Positions 46,193 through 57,082 are shown, counted from the stretch's first letter. The stretch: 64,000 bases of DNA from Litorivita sp040371945 (GCF_040371945.1 NZ_BAABWS010000002.1:434001-498000), one strand, 5' to 3'. Numbers and translations are program-made. Notes: generated from the letters alone by a model not told the origin.

Positions 46193-46849
46193 TCAGGACG
46201 GGGCGCCTATGACCTGATCAAAACTGCGCCGCAGCGCCAGATCAAGATCCTCCATCGTCACCGGCAACCCCAGATCGACCAAAGACGTCACCCCATGCGC
46301 GCGGATGCCGCAAGGCACGATGCCGGTAAAATGCTCCAGATCCGGCTCCACATTCACCGAAATCCCGTGGAAAGACACCCATTTGCGCAAACGGATGCCG
46401 ATGGCGGCGATCTTCTCCTCGCAAATCGCCCCGTCCGGCGCGCGCGGCTTTTCGGGCCGCTCGACCCAAACCCCCACACGCCCCTCGCGGATATGACCCG
46501 TCACGTTGAATTCGGCCAAAGCCGCGATCACCCAATGCTCCAGTTGCTGCACAAAGGCGCGCACATCGCGGCCGCGCCGTCCCAGATCAAGCATCACATA
46601 GGCCACCCTTTGGCCCGGACCGTGGTAGGTATATTGCCCGCCGCGCCGCGCCTCATAGACGGGGAAGCGTTCGGGATCGGTCAAATCCTCGATCCGCGCC
46701 GAGGTGCCCGATGTATAAAGCGGCGGATGCTCGACCAGCCAGACCAGCTCTTCGGCCTGCCCCGCCGCGATGGCCTCGGCGCGCTCCTCCATAAAGGCCA
46801 AAGCCTCGGGGTAGGGCGTCAAATCGGGGGCGGTGATCCATTCGACCAT
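46193..46849 (-). CDS. lipB: Octanoyltransferase LipB
   Basis: LipB moves octanoyl groups from acyl carrier protein to lipoyl domains, the first step of lipoate assembly. It has 218 residues. Signature strings are GGQYTYHGPGQRVAYV, the catalytic Lys in EEKIAAIGIRLRKWVSFHG, and the catalytic Cys in IVPCGIRAHGVTSL. Length is typical. It stands alone. lipA is not in the window. Confidence 0.97.
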   Translation of the reverse strand: MVEWITAPDLTPYPEALAFMEERAEAIAAGQAEELVWLVEHPPLYTSGTSARIEDLTDPERFPVYEARRGGQYTYHGPGQRVAYVMLDLGRRGRDVRAFVQQLEHWVIAALAEFNVTGHIREGRVGVWVERPEKPRAPDGAICEEKIAAIGIRLRKWVSFHGISVNVEPDLEHFTGIVPCGIRAHGVTSLVDLGLPVTMEDLDLALRRSFDQVIGAPS

Positions 46850-47012
46850 AGGCGCGGCTCCTGCACTCGGCGGCCCGTGAAGCCGCCTGCTTGCCTTGCT
46901 CTACCCTCCGGTTTGGCCAATTTGAAGGGGGTTTTGCGCAAAAACGCTGCCCCTGCGTCAGGGAATCGTGCTAGCCTTAGGTATAGGAATTGGTTTTTTC
47001 GGAGGATATCCC

Positions 47013-48338
47013 ATGTATTCACGTCATCTCATTTGCGCCGCGCTTGCCGCCTCAATGATCACCGCCCCCGTCAGCCGCGCCACCGCCGGCAATGGCGATT
47101 TCATCGCAGGCGCCATCATCGGCGGCATCGTCGGCGCCGCCGCCAATAGCCAAGCCAAGAAAAGCCAGCCCAAGAAAACCTATCGCAAGGCCGCGCCGCG
47201 CCTGCCCTCGACCCAAGAGGGCCGCGAAATTCAGGCCTCGCTCAATTACTTCGGGTTTAACGCGGGCCGCGTCGACGGGCAGCTGGGCGGTCAATCGCGC
47301 CGCGCCGTGACGCAATATCAAGCCTATATGGGCTATCCCATGACCGGACATTTGACGCCCTTCGAGCAACAGCTGTTGACCAACTCCTACAACCGCGCCA
47401 TGGCGGGCGGATCGAGCGTGATGCAAATGGTCGCCGCCAATCCCGACGGCACGCGCGGCCTGCTCAAAACATGGCGCAGCGAAATGGCAGGGGGCACCAT
47501 GGCCGCCGCGCCGGGGCAGGTGGTGACCGCCGCGCCGGGCATGACCACGGTCGTCGTCAACCAACAGCCCGCCGCGCCCGCCGCGCCCGAACCGGCCGCG
47601 CCCGCTGCGCCCACCGTGATGGCCGCCGCCGAAGCGCCCGCCTTGCCCAATTTCATGGGCGAGGCTTCGGCGCGCTCGCTGGCCTCCCATTGCAACAAGG
47701 TCTCGCTTTTGACCAATTCCAACGGCGGCTTTGTCAAAGTCGGCGCCATCACCGATCCCAATGTCGCGCTGAGCGAGCAGTTCTGCCTCGCACGCACCTA
47801 TGCGATCTCGCGCGGCGAGGAATTGACCGCCAAGGTCCAAGGCGCAACGCCCGCGCAAATCGAGGCGCAGTGCAAAGCCTTTGGCCCGATCATGAAACCC
47901 CATGTCGCCGCGCTCTCGCTCAAATCCCAAGCCGAAGTGGTGCAAGGCGTGTCGGGCTATATCCTGACCACCGGCATGGCGCCCGAACATCTGGCTGGCA
48001 CGGCGACGATCTGCCTGTCCTCGGGCTATCGCACCGATGATATGGATGTGGCGGTCGGCTCGGCGCTCTTGCTTTATGCTTTGGGCGAAACGGTCTACGG
48101 CGAATTGATGGGTCACCACCTGTCGCAGGGCTTTGGCGCCAGCACCCGCAGCGATCTGGCCGAGGTCTGGTATGCTTCGGCGCTTGACGCTCTGGACGCG
48201 GGCAGCCCCGCCGTTTTCGCCCCCGGTCAGCCCGAGCGCAACACTTTGATCCGCGCGGCGGTCTTTGGCGGTGGCGATGCCTCGGCCTTGCCCGCGCCCA
48301 CAGCGGCCAGCCTGCCGACCTTCAAGGTCGCCGATTGA
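47013..48338 (+). CDS. Exported peptidoglycan-binding-domain protein
   Basis: A 441-residue periplasmic protein. A signal peptide at about 1-26 is followed by a Gly-rich segment (FIAGAIIGGIVGAAANSQAKK) as in surface lipoprotein-like proteins. A PG_binding_1-type domain lies at about 67-125 (IQASLNYFGFNAGRVDGQLGGQSRRAV). An Ala/Pro-rich linker precedes a helical C-terminal part with paired cysteines (ASHCNKVS, QFCLARTY, AQCKAFGP, ATICLSSG). GGAGGATATCCC precedes the ATG. The C-terminal domain was not recognised. Confidence 0.78.
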   Translation: MYSRHLICAALAASMITAPVSRATAGNGDFIAGAIIGGIVGAAANSQAKKSQPKKTYRKAAPRLPSTQEGREIQASLNYFGFNAGRVDGQLGGQSRRAVTQYQAYMGYPMTGHLTPFEQQLLTNSYNRAMAGGSSVMQMVAANPDGTRGLLKTWRSEMAGGTMAAAPGQVVTAAPGMTTVVVNQQPAAPAAPEPAAPAAPTVMAAAEAPALPNFMGEASARSLASHCNKVSLLTNSNGGFVKVGAITDPNVALSEQFCLARTYAISRGEELTAKVQGATPAQIEAQCKAFGPIMKPHVAALSLKSQAEVVQGVSGYILTTGMAPEHLAGTATICLSSGYRTDDMDVAVGSALLLYALGETVYGELMGHHLSQGFGASTRSDLAEVWYASALDALDAGSPAVFAPGQPERNTLIRAAVFGGGDASALPAPTAASLPTFKVAD

Positions 48339-48419
48339 TCGCACCGGTCGATCGGACGGGCTGATCGGACGCCGCGCCGCTTGATCCGGCCAGTGGAACC
48401 GGCAAGCCTTGCAAAACAC

Positions 48420-48454
48420 CCCAAGCGCCGCCTCGATATGGGGCGGCGCTTGGG
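48420..48454. terminator. Long perfect hairpin after the PG-binding-domain gene
   Basis: CCCAAGCGCCGCC and GGCGGCGCTTGGG form a 13-bp perfect stem around a 9-base loop. There is no T-run, but it lies about 80 bases after the stop and before the tRNA promoter, so a terminator role is likely. Confidence 0.6.
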
Positions 48455-48524
48455 CCTTGGGCAAGAGGTCCCGACCCGCCCCGCGCCGCGCGCAAATTAT
48501 TTTCCCGCCGCCGCCTTTTGCCTC

Positions 48525-48552
48525 TTGGCATCGCCCGCCGCCTTCGTTAGAT
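48525..48552 (+). promoter_or_regulatory. Probable tRNA-Leu promoter
   Basis: TTGGCA at 48525-48530 and TTAGAT at 48547-48552 are 16 bases apart and lie 23 bases before the tRNA start, fitting a sigma-70-type promoter. Confidence 0.45.
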
Positions 48553-48575
48553 AGCGCCTCACCAAGTCAGACAGT

Positions 48576-48662
48576 GCGGTCGTGGCGGAATTGGTAGACG
48601 CGCAGCGTTGAGGTCGCTGTGGGGTAACACCCGTGGAAGTTCGAGTCTTCTCGACCGCACCA
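48576..48662 (+). tRNA. tRNA-Leu(GAG)
   Basis: The 87-base sequence folds as a class II tRNA with a long variable arm. The acceptor strands are GCGGTCG and CGACCGC. The anticodon loop is TTGAGGT flanked by CAGCG/CGCTG, with anticodon GAG at 48610-48612, which reads leucine codon CUC (and CUU by wobble). The T arm is GTTCGAGTC-like. ACCA is encoded at the 3' end. A perfect 19-bp palindrome follows 3 bases later. Confidence 0.97.
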
Positions 48663-48665
48663 TCA

Positions 48666-48684
48666 CTTGCCAACAGTTGGCAAG
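48666..48684. promoter_or_regulatory. 19-bp palindrome, possible HTH operator
   Basis: CTTGCCAACAGTTGGCAAG is a perfect palindrome centred on one A, just after tRNA-Leu and just before the HTH gene. A half-site-like CTTGGCAA recurs at 48810-48817. It may be a binding site for the HTH protein or a hairpin ending the tRNA transcript. No T-run follows. Confidence 0.5.
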
Positions 48685-48699
48685 AAAATCCCGCGAAAT

Positions 48700-49137
48700 A
48701 TGGACGAAATGCCGGTTTATGGGCGCGTTCACGTTCTGGACGCCTTGCCGGACTGTCGAATTCAGACAACCAATGACGCAAGAATTACGCATTGCGGAAA
48801 TGGCTGGCACTTGGCAAATAATTTTCGAACCGCATTTATATGGCACATGAACAAACACGACTCTTCCGTCTCGAAGATCGTGCGTGCAACCGGCATTTCG
48901 CGCGATGTGCTCAATAAGCTTTTGGCGCGAGAGAACTCCAGCACAGCCGTAGAAAATGCGCTGCGAATATCGGCATATTTCGGCAAAACGCTTGAGCAAT
49001 TTATGAGTTGCGATGAGGGTGGCTCTGTCGGAAGTCTGAGCAGCCTAGTTGATCTTCTACGGCCTGACGAAGCGCGACTACTCACGGCGCAAATTCAGGG
49101 GATTCTAAGGCAACGCGGTGATCAATCAAAACCCTAG
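48700..49137 (+). CDS. Small HTH (XRE/cI-like) protein next to tRNA-Leu
   Basis: A protein of up to 145 residues. The N-terminal 50 residues contain Cys/His and are unrecognised. The second half fits a helix-turn-helix: SKIVRATGISRDVLNKLLARENSS, then ENALRISAYFGKTLEQFM, as in XRE-type regulators. No ribosome binding site is clear at 48700, and the ATG at 48847 (97 residues) is an alternative start. The patch is more AT-rich than its neighbours and next to a tRNA, which suggests an acquired or decayed element. Confidence 0.6.
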   Translation: MDEMPVYGRVHVLDALPDCRIQTTNDARITHCGNGWHLANNFRTAFIWHMNKHDSSVSKIVRATGISRDVLNKLLARENSSTAVENALRISAYFGKTLEQFMSCDEGGSVGSLSSLVDLLRPDEARLLTAQIQGILRQRGDQSKP

Positions 49138-49799
49138 CCTCGATCATCAGCTCGAGAAATTCAGCCTGCGTTCAGTATTTTGCGCGTGGGTGTCGGCCAC
49201 AACGCGTTGATAGCGGCCATTTCCCGCGCCTATTGCGCAGCACCAGATTCTCGATTTGAAAATAATCGCGGATTTGAAAATACTCGCAATAGGGGCGCGG
49301 CGCGCAGCATCCCTCTCCCAAAGGAAAGTGAAACGCCCCCAAAACATGCCGATGAGGCGCAGGCGTTTTGCAAAACCGCTGCGGGGTTCTGGGTAGATCC
49401 CTTGGATGGAATGCACAGCCAAGGCCCGCACCCGCAATGGGCGCGCGCGATGGGATCTTCAAAACATTGTCAAACCGGTCAGCTGAATGTGCCGACCAAA
49501 AGCGAGAGCAGCGCGATCGAACTCGCGCTTGCGATAATTTTCATAGAAAACATAGTCATAGCAGCACCATTACATAGACATCAGACACAGACCCCCGCCG
49601 CGAAGCAGACCGCAAGAAAGGGCGTTTGAAACGGATGCGCCGTCTTTGCCAGCGGCGCTATGGGGCGGCGTAAAATTCGCCGCTCCGCGCCGCGCAGCAT
49701 AGCCAAATCGGCCGCTGGGCATCCAAGGACCACTCTACGCTGACTTTAGGTCAATTGCGACTCCTGCCGCCGCGAAACGGCAGGTTTTCGCCCATTTGC
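49138..49799. other. Gene-poor, AT-richer region after the HTH gene
   Basis: 662 bases separate the HTH gene from sdaA. No protein with recognisable features was found. Open frames on either strand look like chance. One 26-codon leftward frame (49479-49559) would encode a hydrophobic peptide, MKIIASASSIALLSLLVGT-like, but has no clear ribosome binding site. No copy of the tRNA 3' end was seen here, so no right attachment site is visible. Confidence 0.6.
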
Positions 49800-51227
49800 T
49801 CAGCATTCAGGCAGATTCACCGCCAAACCGCCCTGCGAGGTCTCTTTATATTTCGCGCTCATGTCGCGCCCCGTCTGGCGCATCGCCTCGATGCAATTGT
49901 CCAGCGGCATGAAATGCACCCCATCCCCGCGCAGCGCCAGAGAGGCCGCCGAAACCGCCTTGATCGCGCCCAATCCGTTGCGCTCGATACAGGGCACCTG
50001 CACCAATCCGCCCGCCGGATCGCAGGTCATGCCAAGATGATGTTCCAGCGCGATTTCGGCTGCGTTTTCAACCTGTTCATTGCTGCCGCCAAGCGCGGCG
50101 CACAGGCCCGCCGCCGCCATGGCCGCCGCCGATCCGACCTCGCCCTGACATCCCACTTCGGCCCCCGAAATCGAGGCGTTATGTTTGATCAACCCGCCCA
50201 CCGCCGCCGCCGCGAGCACGAAGTCGCGCGCTCCCGCCGCGCTCGCGCCGATACATTGCGTGCGGTAATAGCGCAGCACCGAGGGGATCACCCCCGCCGC
50301 GCCATTGGTCGGCGCCGTCACCACCCGCGCACCGGCGGCGTTTTCCTCGTTCACCGCCATCGCATAGACCGACAGATAGTCGTTGACCGCATGGGGCTGG
50401 CTGCGGTTTTGCCCCGCCTCGGCCAGCAATTGCGCGTGGATCGCGCGGGCGCGGCGGCGCACGTTCAAACCGCCTGGCAAAATGCCCTCTTGCGCCAGAC
50501 CGCGGGTGACCACCGCATCCATCGTCTCCAATAGCCGGTCGAGCCGCGCGTCAAGATCGGCGGGATCTTCGCCGTTGTGGCGCATCTGTGCGGCCTCGTT
50601 GCGCCGCTTCATATCGGCAATGCTGAGCCCGCTGTCGCGGCCCATGCGCAGCATCTCTTGCGCCGAGCCAAAGGGGAAAGGATAGCCAAGCGCCGCCTTT
50701 TGCGCATGCAGCGCCTCCTCGCCCTGCGCGCTGCGGGCAAGCTCGGCCTCGGTCACCACGAAACCGCCGCCGATGGAGTAATAGGTCTGCGTCAGATAGG
50801 GCGCGCCGCGGCTGTCAAAAGCGCGCAAAATCAATCCGTTGGCATGGCCGCCTAGGGGCGGGCCATAGTCGAACACCAGATCATTTTCAGGATCGAAACC
50901 CATGGGCGGCAAGCCTTGGGGCGTGACGGTTTTTGATGCACGGACCTGCGCCAATGCGGCCTCGGCGGCATCGGGGTCCAAGCTGGCCGGATCAAATCCG
51001 CACAGGCCCAAAATCACCGCGCGGTCGCTGGCATGGCCCTTGCCGGTGAAGGCCAGCGAGCCGTGCAGCGAGGCGCGCAGCGAGGCCAGATCGCCCGCAC
51101 CGGGGATGCGTTCGGCCCCGCCGCGCAGCGCCTCCAAAAACCGCGCCGCCGCGCTCATCGGGCCCATCGTATGCGACGAGGAGGGGCCGATGCCGACCTT
51201 GAAGATATCAAACAGGCTCAAGAACAT
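49800..51227 (-). CDS. sdaA: L-serine dehydratase (iron-sulfur type)
   Basis: A 475-residue enzyme that deaminates L-serine to pyruvate with a [4Fe-4S] cluster. The N-terminal beta domain starts SLFDIFKVGIGPSSSHTMGPM. The alpha domain holds APTNGAAGVIPSVL and the candidate cluster cysteines in GCQGEVGSA, TCDPAGGLVQVPCIERN. It follows the Fe-ADH gene with a 95-base gap and reads the same way, so it may be co-transcribed with it. Serine use for pyruvate would fit a carbon-catabolic block. Confidence 0.95.
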   Translation of the reverse strand: MFLSLFDIFKVGIGPSSSHTMGPMSAAARFLEALRGGAERIPGAGDLASLRASLHGSLAFTGKGHASDRAVILGLCGFDPASLDPDAAEAALAQVRASKTVTPQGLPPMGFDPENDLVFDYGPPLGGHANGLILRAFDSRGAPYLTQTYYSIGGGFVVTEAELARSAQGEEALHAQKAALGYPFPFGSAQEMLRMGRDSGLSIADMKRRNEAAQMRHNGEDPADLDARLDRLLETMDAVVTRGLAQEGILPGGLNVRRRARAIHAQLLAEAGQNRSQPHAVNDYLSVYAMAVNEENAAGARVVTAPTNGAAGVIPSVLRYYRTQCIGASAAGARDFVLAAAAVGGLIKHNASISGAEVGCQGEVGSAAAMAAAGLCAALGGSNEQVENAAEIALEHHLGMTCDPAGGLVQVPCIERNGLGAIKAVSAASLALRGDGVHFMPLDNCIEAMRQTGRDMSAKYKETSQGGLAVNLPEC

Positions 51228-51322
51228 GGGGCGCCTCGCGGTGTGATCTGCCATCAGCCTAACGCCCCGCGCCGCGATTGCGAGGGCGGTTTGCGACGCG
51301 CCGCCCGCGAAGGGCGACCCGC

Positions 51323-52455
51323 CTAGGCGCTGGCCGCGCGCAAGATCGCCATGAGGGCGGCGGCGTCCAGCGGCGCTGGGTTGGCCTTCATCGACGAGGA
51401 GGCCAGCGCCGCCTCGGCCACCGCGCCATGATCCGAGGCCGCAAGGCCCATCTGCGTCAGGCTTGGCAATCCATGCGCGGCGCTCCACCGCGCCAGTGCG
51501 GCGATATCGGGCAAATCCAGCGCGCTGCAAACCATCGCCTCGACCCGATCAAACCGCGCCAGATCACGGCCCGCCATGGCGGAGCGATTGGCGCGCATCA
51601 CATGGGGCAAAAGCGCGCCGCACACCGCGCCATGGGGCGCATCGGGCGCCACGCCGCCGATGGGACCGGCCAATCCATGCACCGCGCCCAGCCCCGCATT
51701 GGCCAAGGCCATCCCGCCCGCAAGCGCGCAAAAGGCCAGATCATCGCGCGCGCCTGCGTCCTCATCGCGCATCAGCCGCGCCAGAGCGGCGAGCCCGCGC
51801 GGCAAGGCCTCAAGGCATAGCGCATCGGTTATCCCATTGGCGCGGCTCGATAAATACGGCTCGATCACTTGGGTAACCGCATCAAGCCCCGAGGCCAGCG
51901 TCACCGCCTTGGGGCATCCGTCGGTCAGCGCCGGATCGATCAGGGCCAGATCGGCCAGCATCCGCCCGTCGCGCAACGAGACTTTGCGCCCGTGTTCGGG
52001 CACGCCGATCACGGCGTTTTTCGTCGCCTCCGCGCCGGTGCCTGCGGTGGTGGGAATGGCGATAAAGGGCAGCGGCGCGGCCTCGAGCGGCAGGCCCTTG
52101 CCGACGACTTCGAGATGGTCCATCGGCGGGCGCGGCGCGGGCAAAAGCGCCGCCAGAGCCTTGCCAAAATCGATCACCGCCCCGCCGCCAAGCGCCGCCA
52201 CCACGGCCGGCGCCGCGCCGCGATGCGCCGCCAGCGCGGCCTCCAGCATCTGCAGGTCCGGCTCGCGCGGGCAGGGCGCGCACAGCACTGACGCCCCCGC
52301 CGCGCGCAGCGCATCTATGAGCCACGCGGCCCGCTCGGCGCGCGCGCCATGCACCACTAGCACCGGCCCGCCATAGGCCAAGGCTGCGGGCACGGCCTCT
52401 TGCGCGGCGCCGCGCCCGAAACGGATCGGCGGGGCGACAAAACCGAAAGCCGCGC

Positions 52456-52459
<4 letters not shown>
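51323..52459 (-). CDS. Iron-containing alcohol dehydrogenase family protein
   Basis: A 378-residue NAD(P)-dependent enzyme of the Fe-ADH/maleylacetate reductase family. It holds the dinucleotide motif ALGGGAVIDFGKALAALLPA, IPTTAGTGAEATKNAVI, the DxxxH metal region at 193-197 (Asp193, with Gln197 where His is common), and later histidines in AVHGLAGPIGG and DAPHGAVCGALLPHVM. The substrate is unknown; a place at the end of the glp block suggests a glycerol-linked alcohol or aldehyde. Its ATG overlaps the glpK stop by 4 bases, so it is probably translated with glpK. Confidence 0.85.
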
Positions 52460-53955
<1,496 letters not shown>

Positions 53956-54059
53956 GGGAAGGGCGCTCCGGTCGTGATTTTCGGGAGTGTGGCGGTCAGA
54001 GTGTGGCGGGCCGCAGGCGCGGGCGCAAGATGCGGCGGCACAAGCGGCCGGATCAGCGG

Positions 54060-54103
54060 AAAAAACGGATCGGGGCCGCGCAGATTGCTCCACGCGGCCC
54101 CGA
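54060..54103 (-). terminator. Terminator-like hairpin between glpV and glpK
   Basis: On the minus strand, TCGGGGCCGCG and CGCGGCCCCGA form an 11-bp stem followed by TCCG and six T residues. It lies just after the glpV stop. It may be a partial terminator or an mRNA end stabiliser that lets glpK be made in smaller amounts than the binding protein. Confidence 0.8.
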
Positions 54104-54114
54104 CCACAGGGAGG

Positions 54115-55836
54115 TTACTGCCAGGACTTGATCAGCTCGTCATAAGCGACGGTCTTGGGCTCTTCATCCTCATTGGCCAATTTGGCTTTGGGCGATCCAG
54201 GCTGGGAGAGCCAGTAGTCGGCGTCTTTCTCCTCGTTCAGCTTGGGACCGATCTCGCCTTGAACGCCAGCGCGCTCCAGACGGGCCATGACCTTTTCTTG
54301 GTCGGCGCAAAGGCTATCCAAAGCCTCTTGCGGGGTTTTCGCACCCGACATCGCATCACCGATGTTCTGCCACCACAATTGCGCCAGCTTCGGATAATCC
54401 GGAACATTGGTGCCGGTGGGCGACCAAGCCACACGGGCAGGCGAGCGGTAGAATTCCACCAGACCGCCAAGTTTATTGGCGCGGTCGGTGAAGTGCTGCG
54501 AGTTGATGGTCGATTGGCGAATGAAGGTCAGGCCGACATCGGCTTTCTTCAGATCGACAGTCTTGGAGGTGACGAATTGCGCATAGAGCCACGCGGCCTT
54601 TGCACGGTCCACAGGTGTGGATTTCATCAAGGTCCACGACCCCACATCCTGATAACCGATCTTCGTGCCTTCTTCCCAGTAAACGCCGTGCGGCGAGGGG
54701 GCCATGCGCCATTTCGGCGTGCCGTCCTCGTTCATCACCGGCAGGTCGGGTTTGACCGTATCGGCGGTGAAGGCGGTATACCAGAACATCTGCTGGGCGA
54801 CATTGCCTTGGGCGGGGATCGGTCCGGCTTCGCCGAAGGTCATCCCTGCCGCTGCGGGCGGCGAGTATTTTTGCAGCCAGTCAATCGCCTTGGTCACAGC
54901 GTAAACTGCTGCGGGGCCATTGGTCGCGCCGCCGCGGGACACGCAAGAGCCGACGGGTTGGGAGTTTTCGTTCACACGAATGCCCCATTCATCGACCGGC
55001 AGGCCGTTCGGCTCGCCCTTCGATCCCACGCCTGCCATCGACAGCCACGCATCGGTGTAGCGCCAACCCAAGGAGGGGTCTTTCTTGCCGTAGTCCATGT
55101 TGCCAAAGACTTCGCCCTCGACGCCCAAACGCGACAAATCGCGGCCGGTGAAGAATTCGGCGATGTCCTCATAGGCGGACCAGTTCACAGGCACGCCCAG
55201 ATCATAGCCGTATTTGGCTTTGAAGTCGGCTTTGTTCTGTTCGTCGTTGAACCAATCATAGCGGAACCAGTAGAGGTTCGCGAACTGCTGGTCGGGCAAT
55301 TGGTAGAGCTTGCCATCAGGCGCGGTGGTGAACTGCGTGCCGATGAAATCCGCCAGATCAAGACCGGGGTTGGTCACATCCTTGCCTTCGCCCGCCATCC
55401 AGTCGGTCAGGTTGCGCACCTGTTGGTAGCGCCAGTGCGTGCCGATCAGATCGCTGTCGTTGATGTAGCCGTCATAGATGTTCTCGCCCGACTGCATTTG
55501 CGTTTGCAGTTTCTCGACCACATCACCCTCGCCGATCAGGTCATGGGAGACCTTGATGCCGGTGATGGCGGTGAAAGCGGGGGCCAGAACCTTGGCCTCA
55601 TACTCATGGGTGGTAATGGTTTCGGAGACGACTTTGATTTCCATACCGGCCAAGGGTTTGGCGGCATCAACGAACCATTGCATCTCGGCTTCCTGATCGG
55701 CGCGGCTCAGAACCGACAGCCCGCCGATCTCGTTGTCGAGGAAGCCTTTTGCGGCCTCCATGTCGGCAAAAGCGGGGCTGGCCATGAGGGCCAGCGCCAT
55801 GCCGAGCGCTGTTGTGGACTTGTAATTAAGGTTCAT
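54115..55836 (-). CDS. glpV: Glycerol ABC transporter substrate-binding protein GlpV
   Basis: A 573-residue periplasmic binding protein of the type used by the rhizobial glpSTPQUV glycerol importer. A signal peptide (about 1-24, ending SPAFAD) leads into a mature domain with SETITTHEYEAKVLAPAFTAITGI and PAPDGKLYQLPDQQF-like text, and a C-terminal part with PVDRAKAAWLYAQF. It is unusually long for a sugar-type binding protein. The gene is preceded by an inverted repeat in the spacer after glpU. Confidence 0.92.
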   Translation of the reverse strand: MNLNYKSTTALGMALALMASPAFADMEAAKGFLDNEIGGLSVLSRADQEAEMQWFVDAAKPLAGMEIKVVSETITTHEYEAKVLAPAFTAITGIKVSHDLIGEGDVVEKLQTQMQSGENIYDGYINDSDLIGTHWRYQQVRNLTDWMAGEGKDVTNPGLDLADFIGTQFTTAPDGKLYQLPDQQFANLYWFRYDWFNDEQNKADFKAKYGYDLGVPVNWSAYEDIAEFFTGRDLSRLGVEGEVFGNMDYGKKDPSLGWRYTDAWLSMAGVGSKGEPNGLPVDEWGIRVNENSQPVGSCVSRGGATNGPAAVYAVTKAIDWLQKYSPPAAAGMTFGEAGPIPAQGNVAQQMFWYTAFTADTVKPDLPVMNEDGTPKWRMAPSPHGVYWEEGTKIGYQDVGSWTLMKSTPVDRAKAAWLYAQFVTSKTVDLKKADVGLTFIRQSTINSQHFTDRANKLGGLVEFYRSPARVAWSPTGTNVPDYPKLAQLWWQNIGDAMSGAKTPQEALDSLCADQEKVMARLERAGVQGEIGPKLNEEKDADYWLSQPGSPKAKLANEDEEPKTVAYDELIKSWQ

Positions 55837-55874
55837 TGGTTTTCCTCCCTTTAGAACCGTTAACGTCGTGCAGC

Positions 55875-55893
55875 GCGAGGTCTCCCGCCTCGC
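55875..55893 (-). promoter_or_regulatory. Intercistronic hairpin between glpU and glpV
   Basis: GCGAGG and CCTCGC pair around a 7-base loop, with some extra pairing outside. It may affect mRNA processing so that glpV transcript is more stable. A role is inferred from position only. Confidence 0.45.
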
Positions 55894-55911
55894 TCACTGC
55901 GGTGGTCTCAT

Positions 55912-56187
55912 CTACACCCAGCGAAACACCGCCAAAGCGTAGATAAAGCAGACAATCAACGCATAGGGCTGCGGTCCGAAACCGAGGCCAAGCCATGCGA
56001 GATTGAGAAAAGCCGAGCCGAGCAGCGTGATAAACAGCCGGTCGCCGCGGGTGGTTTCGATTTGCAAAATCCCCTTGCGCGGGGTTTCGGGAAAGCGGAT
56101 CGCCAGCACCGTAAAGGTGATCAACAGCGTGGCAATCACCGCGAAAAACGCCGCCGTCGGCCATGTCCATGCCATCCAAGCCATCAT
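55912..56187 (-). CDS. glpU: GlpU, small membrane protein of the glycerol transporter (DUF2160)
   Basis: A 91-residue membrane protein with about three hydrophobic segments: AAFFAVIATLLITFTVLAI, LFITLLGSAFLNLAWLGLGF and ALIVCFIYALAVFRWV. The string MAWTWPTAAFF, the GDRLFITLLG and the small size match DUF2160/GlpU, an accessory gene of the glpSTPQUV cluster. AAGGAG lies 4 bases before the first of two adjacent ATG codons. Confidence 0.88.
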   Translation of the reverse strand: MMAWMAWTWPTAAFFAVIATLLITFTVLAIRFPETPRKGILQIETTRGDRLFITLLGSAFLNLAWLGLGFGPQPYALIVCFIYALAVFRWV

Positions 56188-56230
56188 GCGGCTCCTTTGT
56201 CTTGGGGATATGTTGCGCGGGCCATGGTCA

Positions 56231-57081
56231 TCACACCCGCCCGAGGGCAAAGCCCTTCGCGATATAATTGCGCACGAAATAGATCACCAAAGCGCCCGGA
56301 ACGATGGTCAGGATCCCCGCCGCCGCCAAGACGCCCCAATCCATGCCCGAGGCGCTGACCGTGCGGGTCATGGTGGCGGCAATCGGTTTGGCCTCGACCG
56401 AGGTCAGGGTGCGCGAGAGCAGCAGTTCAACCCACGAGAACATAAAGCAAAAGAAGGCTGCAACGCCGATGCCGCTGGCGATCAGGGGCATGAAAATCCG
56501 CGTGAAAAACCGCCCGAACCCGTAGCCGTCGATATAGGCGGTCTCGTCGATCTCCTTGGGCACGCCGCGCATGAAGCCTTCCAAAATCCAAACGGCAAGC
56601 GGCACGTTAAAGAGGCAATGCGCGAGGGCCACGGCGATATGCGTGTCGAACAATCCGACCGAGGAATAGAGCTGGAAAAACGGCAGGGCAAAGACCGCGG
56701 GCGGGGCCATGCGGTTGGTCAGCAGCCAAAAGAACAGATGCTTGTCGCCCATGAAGCTATAGCGCGAGAACGCATAGGCGGCGGGCAGGGCCACGGCGAT
56801 GGAAATCACCGTATTTATAACCACATAGATCAAGGAGTTGACGTAGCCCATATACCAGCTCGCATCGGTGAGGATCACCGCATAATTGCGAAAGGTCAGA
56901 TCACGCGGCCATAGCGAGAAGGCGCCCAGAATCTCCGAATTGGTCTTCAGGCTCATGTTGAGCAGCCAATAGATCGGCAAGAGCAAAAAGAGCAAATACA
57001 GCCCCATCACAACAGCCGAGGAATTGACCCGCAGCCGCGCGGCCTTGCGGGTCTTTGGCGGGTTTGCAGCCAGATCAGCCA

Positions 57082-57082
<1 letters not shown>
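56231..57082 (-). CDS. glpQ: Glycerol ABC transporter permease GlpQ
   Basis: A 283-residue permease with six membrane helices, the second integral subunit. It opens with a soluble N-terminus and VVMGLYLLFLLLPIYWLL. The EAA loop for ATPase contact is around DETAYIDGYGFGRFFTRIFMPL. Homology is to the sugar-type importers (CUT1-like). The start codon overlaps the glpP stop by one base (TGATG), so the two are co-translated. Confidence 0.94.

Noticed and set aside
48339..49800. Genomic island with attachment sites at tRNA-Leu
   Set aside because: The HTH gene and AT-rich patch hint at it, but no integrase and no second copy of the tRNA 3' end were found in the window, so an intact island is not claimed.
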